From NCBI GenBank assembly GCA_039969155.1, contig JBDVOJ010000038.1, positions 78,548 through 142,547 on the forward strand: a DNA stretch of 64,000 nucleotides. Direction: 5' to 3'. Under the pieces are notes generated by a model. The model was given only the letters and a program-made list of their open reading frames with translations, did no database searches and was not told the DNA's origin. The stretch's first letter is position 1. Every line of letters begins with the position of its first letter. This DNA comes from GCA-002733465 sp039969155. GTDB taxonomy: Bacteria > Pseudomonadota > Gammaproteobacteria > Enterobacterales > Kangiellaceae. Positions 1 to 7,213 of the stretch are shown here, in pieces. The position numbers and the translations under genes were made by a program.

Positions 1-624
1 GCTCGGCATTGATTGAATGCGCTCAAGAAATTCGTTGAGTTTTGGGTAACCTTTCTTCAGGTCAGTCCTAGCTGCAGCGGCTTCAATGGGAAAACTCATC
101 ATAAAATCAGCACCCGTCATTTCTTCACCCGCAAACCATTGATGTTTTGTTAGTTCGGCTTCCAAAAAATCGAGGTGATTCTTAACATTAGGAGTAATAA
201 AGTTCTTAAAGGTTTTATTGGCGATCATCTTAGCGATCGGTTTAGCTAAGAAAAACATTGGTGCCGTTTTAATTTTGTTAAAGATCAACGTCAACAGCAT
301 AAATGGCATAATTGACCCTTCTGCATAATGCATAAGTTCTCGATACTTTATAAATTCTTTGGTATTTCGAGCCGGGACTAGTTCGCCCTCTCCATAGGTT
401 TTAATTAGATACTCAACAATTGCTGAAGACTCAGCCATACAAATATCACCATCAGTGATTATTGGCGACTTACCCAAAGGATGAACTTCTTTAAGCTCTT
501 TGGGAGCAAGCATAGTCTTGGGATCACGGCGATAATGCTTGATTTCATACTGTAAACCAAGCTCTTCTAATAACCAAAGAATTCTTTGAGCTCTAGAATT
601 TTCCAAATAATGCAAAGTAATCAT
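1..624 (-). CDS. glutathione S-transferase family protein (3' end outside window)
   Basis: The reading frame is open for 208 codons from an ATG at 624 to the window edge, so the C-terminus is missing. The N-terminus (MITLHYLENSRAQRILWLLE) is a GST thioredoxin-like domain with the Ser-Arg region expected near the glutathione site. It is followed by HPLGKSPII, which carries the cis-Pro equivalent, and MAESSAIVEYL, the Glu/Ser pair that binds the gamma-glutamyl group. An all-helical C-terminal domain follows. The family conjugates glutathione to electrophiles or reduces peroxides in the cytosol; the substrate cannot be read from sequence. AAGG lies 8 nt before the ATG. It sits downstream of the CBS-like gene on the same strand, separated by a strong hairpin. 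The family call is firm, the role is not. Confidence 0.88.
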   Translation of the reverse strand, partial: MITLHYLENSRAQRILWLLEELGLQYEIKHYRRDPKTMLAPKELKEVHPLGKSPIITDGDICMAESSAIVEYLIKTYGEGELVPARNTKEFIKYRELMHYAEGSIMPFMLLTLIFNKIKTAPMFFLAKPIAKMIANKTFKNFITPNVKNHLDFLEAELTKHQWFAGEEMTGADFMMSFPIEAAAARTDLKKGYPKLNEFLERIQSMPS

Positions 625-651
625 TGTAATACCTTAAATACTTAAAACACG

Positions 652-703
652 AAAAGACTCTTTTACCACAGAGGCAAAGCTTGCCTCTGTGGTGAAGTCT
701 TTT
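652..703 (-). terminator. long inverted repeat, probable terminator of the CBS-like gene
   Basis: A perfect 13-bp stem (ACCACAGAGGCAA at 665-677 with its complement at 681-693, 3-nt loop) is extended by outer arms AAAAGACT/AGTCTTTT at 652-659 and 696-703. Read on the minus strand it follows the CBS-like stop codon and ends in a short T-rich tract, which fits an intrinsic terminator. A related CTCTGTG..CTCTGTGGTG word occurs in the gap near 57275-57295, so it may also be a dispersed intergenic repeat. Confidence 0.5.
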
Positions 704-721
704 ATCTTTTTCTTTTGTTGC

Positions 722-1675
722 TTAGTTTTCAAAACCGTTTTGTTTACGCCAGTCTTGATCCACAAATTTAGTTAAATAATTTCTGATCCCATCCGGTAAA
801 ATCACCACACAATTTTGACCTGCTTTTAACTGCGGCGCTTGTTGCATTAGAGCCATCATTGCAGAACCTGAAGAACCGCCAACCAACAGTCCTTCGTCTT
901 TCATCAATTGGCGAGCATATTTGAATGAATCTGCGTCGTTGGTTTTAACCCACTGGTCAACTAAGTCGCGATCAAGTACATCTGGAATAAAGTCATAACC
1001 AATGCCTTCAACATGATAAGACTTAATTTCCTCAGGACCGGCAAGTAACGAGCCTTCTGGATCCGCGCCTACGATAATAGCGTTAGGATAAGTTTGTTTA
1101 ATCCGTTTTGCGATACCGGTTAGCGTGCCTCCTGTACCGACTCCGATGACTACCATATCAACATCGCCATCCACATCGTCAATGATTTCCTGACCTGTCC
1201 CCTGACTATGTGCATTAGGGTTAGAAGGATTCGAGTATTGGTCAAGGATGTGTGCGTTAGGCAGTTCTTTTTGCAGTTTTTTAGCGATTTCAATATGTGA
1301 TTCAGGATCATCCCAAGCTGCTTCAGTGGGTGTTCGAATGATTTCAGCTCCTAGTGCTTCTAGTACAACTTGTTTTTCTCGACTCATCTTTTCAGGCATA
1401 GTAATGATAATTTTGTAGCCTAAAGAAGCTCCTGCTAAAGCCATCCCAATGCCAGTATTGCCACTGGTCGCTTCAATTAGAGTGTCGCCGCGCTTGATTC
1501 GACCTGATGCTTCGGCATCCAAAATCATCTGACGAGCAATTCGGTCTTTAGTGGAACCACCAGGGTTCATAAATTCACATTTAGCAAAGACATTACATTC
1601 GAGATGGTTGGTGACTTTATTTAATTTAACCAATGGTGTTTTGCCAATAGTCTCAACGATGTTGTTGTAAAGCAT
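722..1675 (-). CDS. cystathionine beta-synthase-type PLP enzyme (catalytic domain only)
   Basis: This 317-residue fold-type II PLP enzyme should condense serine (or an activated serine) with homocysteine or sulfide in the cytosol. The PLP lysine is K43 in PGGSTKDR. The substrate loop TSGNTG and the phosphate-binding GVGTGGT are both intact. The sequence tracks eukaryotic CBS more closely than CysK/CysM: MPEKMS, GAEIIRTPT, DPESH, ILDQY, VEGIGYDFIP and GLLVGGS are all in place. It lacks the N-terminal haem segment and the C-terminal CBS regulatory pair. AGGAA lies 5 nt before the ATG. A partner cystathionine gamma-lyase is not in the window, so transsulfuration is inferred; O-acetylserine sulfhydrylase activity is the alternative. 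Confidence 0.87.
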   Translation of the reverse strand: MLYNNIVETIGKTPLVKLNKVTNHLECNVFAKCEFMNPGGSTKDRIARQMILDAEASGRIKRGDTLIEATSGNTGIGMALAGASLGYKIIITMPEKMSREKQVVLEALGAEIIRTPTEAAWDDPESHIEIAKKLQKELPNAHILDQYSNPSNPNAHSQGTGQEIIDDVDGDVDMVVIGVGTGGTLTGIAKRIKQTYPNAIIVGADPEGSLLAGPEEIKSYHVEGIGYDFIPDVLDRDLVDQWVKTNDADSFKYARQLMKDEGLLVGGSSGSAMMALMQQAPQLKAGQNCVVILPDGIRNYLTKFVDQDWRKQNGFEN

Positions 1676-1812
1676 AATAATTCCTATTCAATAGCTAGCG
1701 TACAGACGAATTGATTGCATTCTATCTGTAAATGCTCAGATAAAGAAGAGTCAATTACAAAGGAATCAACGACAAAAAAGCTTGAATTAAAGCATATTTG
1801 TCTAAAAAGCAC

Positions 1813-1840
1813 TTGCAATTCAATTTTGGATCCCTATAAT
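1813..1840 (+). promoter_or_regulatory. sigma-70 promoter of the tetR-MMPL operon
   Basis: TTGCAA (1813-1818) and a perfect TATAAT (1835-1840) are separated by 16 bp. The expected transcription start, near 1846, falls inside the palindromic operator that begins at the last base of the -10 box. The leader to the tetR ATG at 1897 would be about 50 nt. Confidence 0.75.
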
Positions 1841-1869
1841 GACGATCCGTCACGTGACGATTCGTCATT
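1838..1869 (+). promoter_or_regulatory. TetR-type operator: two tandem 13-bp palindromes
   Basis: Two copies of TGACGNNNCGTCA (1840-1852 and 1855-1867) are separated by 2 bp. Together they make a larger 32-bp palindrome with 14 of 16 matching pairs. The element overlaps the -10 box and the predicted transcription start, so binding would block initiation. By position the binder is inferred to be the TetR regulator encoded 30 bp downstream, which would make the operon autorepressed. Confidence 0.72.
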
Positions 1870-1896
1870 TATAACAATGAGAGATATGTTTAATCT

Positions 1897-2649
1897 ATGA
1901 GCCCACGTAGTATCAGCGAATTAGAGTTCCAACAACGCGAAAAAGAGCTCATTGAGCTTGCTCGTCAACTCGTTGAAAAAAGCTGCTTAACCACCTTAAC
2001 TATCGACAAGCTAGTCGCTGAATCGCGCTATTCCAAAGGCACTATCTACAAACACTTCTTAGGCAAAGAAGACTTGTTGATGGCCATTTGCAATACTTGT
2101 ATCGATGAGATTCAAGCGATTTTTCTACGCGCACTCAAATTTAAGGGTAATAGTCGAGAGCGCATTTTAGCAGTGATGGTGTCTTATCTGATCTGGGCAA
2201 AATTACACCCTTCTCAACTATTTATGGTGCTTTCAGCACATTCACCCAGCGTATCGGCTTGTTGCTCTGATTCTCGAAACCACACCCATGCGGAATGTGA
2301 AGGCCAGTTAATGGCTTTAATGAATAACGAAATTGAGAAAGCCATCAAAGCCGGTGATCTGACCTTGCCCGAACAAATGACCCTCGACCAAGTGACTTTC
2401 GCCCTTTGGTCGGCTCCTTGGGGCGCGATGGCATTGATTATGAGTAAGGGTGATTCGGTCAAATTAGGACCTATGGTGTTGGAACGAGAATCTTATACCA
2501 ATACGCGATTAATTTTAGATGGCTTTGGCTGGAAACCGCTTTCTAAAGACTGGGATTACAAACAATCTGTCAGAAATATTATCGATGAATTATTTACTCC
2601 AGAAATTGAAACACTAGAGAAAATGGGTACCCCATTTGTTTATGTTTAA
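1897..2649 (+). CDS. TetR/AcrR family transcriptional regulator
   Basis: A 250-residue one-component regulator. The N-terminal HTH covers roughly residues 20-65; the recognition-helix region SKGTIYKHFLGKEDLL is a textbook TetR signature. The remainder is a helical ligand-binding domain, longer than the usual 190-220 residues. A cluster of Cys and His (SACCSDSRNHTHAEC, about residues 125-140) could be redox- or metal-sensitive, which is speculative. It is the first gene of a four-gene co-directional run with an RND/MMPL exporter, and a palindromic operator overlaps its promoter. It most likely represses this exporter operon until an envelope lipid or toxic amphiphile binds. The ligand is unknown. 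Confidence 0.92.
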   Translation: MSPRSISELEFQQREKELIELARQLVEKSCLTTLTIDKLVAESRYSKGTIYKHFLGKEDLLMAICNTCIDEIQAIFLRALKFKGNSRERILAVMVSYLIWAKLHPSQLFMVLSAHSPSVSACCSDSRNHTHAECEGQLMALMNNEIEKAIKAGDLTLPEQMTLDQVTFALWSAPWGAMALIMSKGDSVKLGPMVLERESYTNTRLILDGFGWKPLSKDWDYKQSVRNIIDELFTPEIETLEKMGTPFVYV

Positions 2650-2700
2650 CCATTTAGTAGATATAGGGCTAAATGAAATTCTTACGTAAAGAGAAAAATT

Positions 2701-5037
2701 ATGAATAACTTCTCCAACAAAATAATTAACGCCAGATGGCTAATCATAGTCGCGACTTTCATCATTATGGGAGCGACCGGCTATGGCGCTCAGTTCATGA
2801 CTTTTAAGAGTGACTACAAAACTTTCTTTGAAGAAGACAACCAACAACTGAATGACTTCCTCGACTTACAAAAAATCTATAGCAAAAGTGATAACGTCGC
2901 GATAATCGTTGCGCCAAAAGACGGCAATGTTTTTGATAAAGAAACCCTAACCGCTATTTGGGAATTAACCAATGAATCTTGGATGGTTACCTATAGCTCG
3001 CGAGTCGATTCGATTTCAAACTTCCAATATAGTTATGCGGAAGGTGATGATTTAATGATCGAGGATTTGATACTTGAAGCCGATGACCTTGATGATGAAG
3101 CTATCGCAAGAACTAAACGAGTAGCACTTGCAGAACCATTATTACAGAAAAAATTAATCGCTCTCAATGGTGATTCTGCGGTCGTGAATATAACCATTCG
3201 ACTTCCTGGTGTTGATAAAACCAAAGAAGTTCCGATTGTTGCCGAATCAGCTAGAACACTTGTCAAAGAATTCGAAGCTAAGTATCCCAATATCGATTTT
3301 ATGTTATCAGGCATGGTGATGATGAATGTCAGCTTTCCAGAAGCATCTAAAGCTGATAGCAGTATCTTAATTCCAATCATGTTTGTTGTGGTTGTTTTCG
3401 CAGTGTTGGGTCTTCTTCGTTCCGCGTCAGGTACTGTTGCTACCACCGTAGTAATCTTGGCAAGCATCATCACAACGATGGGTATTTGGGGATGGGCTGG
3501 CGGCTATTTGACTGGCCCATCCGCAGGCTCACCTGTGATGATTTTAACCCTAGCGGTTGCCGACTGTGTGCATTTACTCTCAACCTTTAATTACAACATG
3601 CGCCATGGCATGGAAAAACGTGCTGCGATGCTTGATAGTATCCGAGTCAATTTTCAACCGATCTTTTTGACTAGTTTAACCACTGCCATTGGCTTCCTAA
3701 CCATGAACTTTTCCGATGCACCTCCGTTTGCTGACCTCGGTAATATGGTAGCTATCGGTGTGACATTAGCGTTTGTGTTTTCGGTAACGGTGTTTCCAGC
3801 AATTATGATGGTACTTCCAACTAAAATCACCGCAACTAAGGAACACAAGAAAGACTCGATGGAAAAACTCGCTGATTTTGTCATCGGTAATCGAAAGTGG
3901 TTATTACCCGTTTCAACCATCATCATCATTGGATTAGCATCGTTTATTCCTAGAAATGAATTAAACGACGACTTTGTAAAGTACTTTGATGAGTCGGTTC
4001 CCTTTAGACAATCAACCGACTTTATGAAAGATCATCTTTCTGGAATGACCACCATTGAAATTTCTTTCGACTCAAAGGTATCGAGCGGAATTAACTCGCC
4101 AGAATTTATCAAGTTTGTTGACGACTTTGTTTTGTGGTTGCGAGATCAGCCAGAAACCGACAATGTTAATAGCATTACCGATACTTTAAAACGTCTCAAC
4201 CGAAATATGCACGGTGATGACCCAGCTTGGTACAAGCTCCCCGATGAGCAAGAATTAGCGGCTCAGTATTTGCTGTTGTACGAACTATCTTTACCTCAAG
4301 GTTTGGATGTTAATAATCAACTCAATGTGGACAAGTCTTCGACTCGAGTATTGGCAACATTTAAGAATTTGACCTCTAATCAAACCTTGGATGTTGAAAA
4401 CAGAATCGTCGAACACTTTAATTCTCTTAATTCAAATTATGGTATTGCGCTAGCAAGTCCTTCACTGATGTTTGCCCATATAGGTTCAACGAATATCGTG
4501 AGTATGATTGAAGGTTCTTTATTCGCATTAGTCTTAATCTCAATTTTACTGGGCTTTGCGCTTCGCTCAGTTAAGTTTGGCCTGATAAGCTTGCTACCAA
4601 ACTTAATGCCGGCGTCGATTGCATTTGGTATTTGGGGACTGGCAGTTGGAGAAGTTGGCCTCGGTCTATCGGTGGTAATGGGCGTAACACTAGGCATTAT
4701 CGTCGACGATACTGTGCATTTCTTAAGCAAGTACATTCGAGCTCGTAGAGAAAAGAATTTAAGCTCAGAAGATGCTGTTCGTTATAGTTTTGCCAGTGTC
4801 GGTAAAGCCTTATGGGTAACCACAATGGTACTCGTCGCAGGCTTTTTAGTGATGGCTACTTCTAGCTTTAAGGTAAATGCCGATATGGGACTATTAACCG
4901 CTGTAACCATTTTAATTGCTCTTATCGTCGACTTTTTCTTCTTACCACCGCTGTTAATGCTGCTTAAGAGTAGAAAAGATAAAGAACGAGAGCAGGTTGC
5001 GATCAGTGACTCTAGCATCGCGACGGAAAAGGCTTAA
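2701..5037 (+). CDS. MMPL/RND superfamily exporter
   Basis: A 778-residue inner-membrane transporter with the duplicated RND plan: TM1 (about residues 13-32), a large periplasmic loop to about 220, a TM bundle, a second loop (about 415-600) and a second TM bundle. The paired signatures AVADCVHLLSTF and GIIVDDTVHFLSKY mark equivalent helices and carry the Asp and His expected for proton coupling. It is shorter than AcrB-type pumps and fits the MMPL/sterol-sensing-like branch that often moves lipids. AAGAGA precedes the ATG. The next genes encode a LolA-like periplasmic protein and an outer-membrane barrel, so the set may move a lipid from inner to outer membrane. The substrate is not identifiable. 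Confidence 0.88.
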   Translation: MNNFSNKIINARWLIIVATFIIMGATGYGAQFMTFKSDYKTFFEEDNQQLNDFLDLQKIYSKSDNVAIIVAPKDGNVFDKETLTAIWELTNESWMVTYSSRVDSISNFQYSYAEGDDLMIEDLILEADDLDDEAIARTKRVALAEPLLQKKLIALNGDSAVVNITIRLPGVDKTKEVPIVAESARTLVKEFEAKYPNIDFMLSGMVMMNVSFPEASKADSSILIPIMFVVVVFAVLGLLRSASGTVATTVVILASIITTMGIWGWAGGYLTGPSAGSPVMILTLAVADCVHLLSTFNYNMRHGMEKRAAMLDSIRVNFQPIFLTSLTTAIGFLTMNFSDAPPFADLGNMVAIGVTLAFVFSVTVFPAIMMVLPTKITATKEHKKDSMEKLADFVIGNRKWLLPVSTIIIIGLASFIPRNELNDDFVKYFDESVPFRQSTDFMKDHLSGMTTIEISFDSKVSSGINSPEFIKFVDDFVLWLRDQPETDNVNSITDTLKRLNRNMHGDDPAWYKLPDEQELAAQYLLLYELSLPQGLDVNNQLNVDKSSTRVLATFKNLTSNQTLDVENRIVEHFNSLNSNYGIALASPSLMFAHIGSTNIVSMIEGSLFALVLISILLGFALRSVKFGLISLLPNLMPASIAFGIWGLAVGEVGLGLSVVMGVTLGIIVDDTVHFLSKYIRARREKNLSSEDAVRYSFASVGKALWVTTMVLVAGFLVMATSSFKVNADMGLLTAVTILIALIVDFFFLPPLLMLLKSRKDKEREQVAISDSSIATEKA

Positions 5038-5100
5038 CAAAAAGCTGTCATTATTAGTCATGAATAACTATTTAGAATTATTTAATCAGGAACTTAAATT

Positions 5101-5922
5101 ATGCAACCACTAAATAACCTAGTTGGTAACCTCACTTCAAAGTTGGCAATAGCTGCATTAGTAGCGTCCACTTTCACTTTTTCTTCGCTAGCTTCTGCAA
5201 GCGAAGCGGCAGAGAAAGGGTTGACGATTTCCAAAGAATCAAAGGCACGAGATATCGGCTGGACCGATTCGACCGCAGAATTGGAGATGACATTACGAAA
5301 TCAACATGGCGAAACCTCAACTCGTCAAATGCGATTAAAAAGCATTGAACTGCTGGATGATGGCGATAAAAGTCTGACAGTTTTCGATTCACCCAATGAT
5401 GTTAAAGGAACATCATTCTTAAGTTTTTCGCACTTGGAAGGCAATGATGACCAATGGCTATATCTTCCTGCATTAAAACGTGTAAAGCGGATCTCATCAC
5501 GAAACAAGTCAGGTTCGTTTATGGGAAGCGAATTCTCTTTCGAAGACCTGACATCGTTTGAAGTCGAAAAATATACTTACGAGTATTTACGCGATGAGCC
5601 TTGCAACAATGAAACATGCTGGGTCATTGTTCAATATCCAGTAGACAAATACTCAGGCTACAAACGCCGAATTGTTTGGGTTGACCAATCTGAATACCGT
5701 GTGCAAAAGACGGAGTTTTATGACCGCAAAGATACTCTACTAAAGACTCTAACTTTTAGTGCCTACCGACAGCATTTGAATAAATTTTGGCGCGCCGACC
5801 AACTAGAAATGGTTAATCACCAGTCAGGTAAAAGCACTTTACTAAAATACAATGACCTTCAATTGAAAACTGGCTTGGACGACAAAGACTTTAACAAAAA
5901 CGCATTAAAACGAGCGAGATAA
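5101..5922 (+). CDS. outer membrane lipoprotein-sorting protein (LolA-like)
   Basis: A 273-residue exported protein with a signal peptide of about 33 residues ending SLASA. The mature part has the pattern of the LolA-like family that accompanies MMPL transporters: QMRLKSIEL, a DDQWLYLPALKRVKRISS stretch and GSFMGSEFSFEDL, forming an open beta-barrel able to hold acyl chains. A Cys pair (CNNETC) could form a disulfide in the periplasm. AGGAA lies just before the ATG, and the gene ends in a TAATG overlap with the next one, so the two are translationally coupled. It is inferred to be the periplasmic carrier for what the upstream exporter releases. It is not LolA itself. Confidence 0.85.
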   Translation: MQPLNNLVGNLTSKLAIAALVASTFTFSSLASASEAAEKGLTISKESKARDIGWTDSTAELEMTLRNQHGETSTRQMRLKSIELLDDGDKSLTVFDSPNDVKGTSFLSFSHLEGNDDQWLYLPALKRVKRISSRNKSGSFMGSEFSFEDLTSFEVEKYTYEYLRDEPCNNETCWVIVQYPVDKYSGYKRRIVWVDQSEYRVQKTEFYDRKDTLLKTLTFSAYRQHLNKFWRADQLEMVNHQSGKSTLLKYNDLQLKTGLDDKDFNKNALKRAR

Positions 5923-7133
5923 TGATCAATATAAAGAATAAATGGTTTCATCATCCTACGATGTTTTGCCTCCTTGTGGGGCATTTTTTTTCTGCGCAAG
6001 CTAATGAGTTTGAAGTTAGAGGAAATATCGAGGTACAAGGGCGATTTTTTTATGAGGACCCACTTTCCCCTGAACAACACGACAGCCAGCTATCAATGGC
6101 TGCCGCGCCAGAATTTTTCTGGAGTTGGAATGATAACCAAGATTCGTTAGAGTTTGTTCCGTCGGCACGCGTCGACCAACATGACGAAGAACGAACCCAT
6201 ATGGATATTCGTGAGCTTAGTTGGGTCCATGTCGGTGATGATTGGGAAACTCGAATTGGAATTCGTCGCGACTTTTGGGGTGTTACTGAGTTCCAACATT
6301 TGGTTGATATCATTAATCAAAGTGATTCAGTAGAAGATGTAGATAATGAAGACAAGTTAGGACAACCAATGGTTAACTTATCTCTTGTTAAGGATTGGGG
6401 AATTCTTGATCTCTATGTCATGCCCTATTTCAGAGAGCGAACATTTGCCGGTCCCGAAGGTCGTCCAGGTATTCCACGGGTGAATACCGACCGACCAATC
6501 TATCAATCTAACGATGAAGACAAGCATATAGATCTTGCTATGCGTTGGTCGCATAGCTTCGATGATATTGATGTAGCCCTTTCTTGGTTCGATGGCACTA
6601 GTCGAGCGCCTATTCTAACGCCTACGTTACTAAGTCCGACTGATTTTGAGCTTAGGCCATACTATCAACAAATAACCCAATTGGGAGTGGAGTTGCAAGC
6701 AAATCTAGAAGCTTCACTGCTAAAATTAGAAATGATCAATAATCAAAATGATCGAGAAGACTATTGGGCGTTGCAAGGCGGTATTGAATATAGTCAGTAT
6801 GGTATATTTGACTCAAACGCTGATCTAGGTTGGTTGGTTGAATACGCTTGGGATGAGCGCGGCGAAGATGCCGATTCTACTTTCCAAAATGATCTATTTT
6901 TTGGAAACCGATTAGCACTAAATGATGTTGACTCTAGTGAGTTATTATTTGGGTTTAGCTACGATTTAGATCATCAATCAACCAGTGTGTTGATTGAAGG
7001 AAGCCGAAGGTTTGGACAAAGTGTTAAAGTTTCATTAGATGCTCGATTTTTTGAGTCTAGCGAAAACGAAGATCCCTTGTATTTATTTAGACGAGATGAC
7101 CATCTGCAACTAACGGTCCAGTATTACTACTAA
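5922..7133 (+). CDS. predicted outer-membrane beta-barrel protein
   Basis: A 403-residue exported protein. A signal peptide (hydrophobic core MFCLLVGHFFSA) ends near residue 27. The rest alternates amphipathic strands rich in Trp, Tyr and Asp and ends LQLTVQYYY, with the terminal aromatic residue that BAM recognises. It resembles the DUF1302-like outer-membrane proteins found next to MMPL/LolA-like pairs, but I cannot assign a family firmly. Its start overlaps the upstream stop (TAATG), and a terminator follows, so it is the last gene of the tetR operon. Role inferred: outer-membrane end of a lipid-export route. A general porin is the alternative. Confidence 0.75.
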   Translation: MINIKNKWFHHPTMFCLLVGHFFSAQANEFEVRGNIEVQGRFFYEDPLSPEQHDSQLSMAAAPEFFWSWNDNQDSLEFVPSARVDQHDEERTHMDIRELSWVHVGDDWETRIGIRRDFWGVTEFQHLVDIINQSDSVEDVDNEDKLGQPMVNLSLVKDWGILDLYVMPYFRERTFAGPEGRPGIPRVNTDRPIYQSNDEDKHIDLAMRWSHSFDDIDVALSWFDGTSRAPILTPTLLSPTDFELRPYYQQITQLGVELQANLEASLLKLEMINNQNDREDYWALQGGIEYSQYGIFDSNADLGWLVEYAWDERGEDADSTFQNDLFFGNRLALNDVDSSELLFGFSYDLDHQSTSVLIEGSRRFGQSVKVSLDARFFESSENEDPLYLFRRDDHLQLTVQYYY

Positions 7134-7163
7134 ATTTAATTTTCCTAATTAAAAAACATTTTC

Positions 7164-7191
7164 AGGGAGTTAGCACAGCTACTCCCTTTTT
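7164..7191 (+). terminator. rho-independent terminator of the tetR-MMPL operon
   Basis: A stem AGGGAGTTAGC / GCTACTCCCT closes on a 3-nt loop with one bulge and is followed by TTTTT. It lies 31 bp after the last stop codon of the operon. Confidence 0.8.
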
Positions 7192-7213
7192 ATTATTCCC
7201 AATTAGGCAAGCT

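Noticed and set aside
1715..1900. 61-codon frame upstream of tetR whose stop overlaps the tetR ATG
   Set aside because: It runs straight through the promoter (TTGCAA/TATAAT) and the double palindrome, has no ribosome-binding site, and its product has no recognisable pattern.
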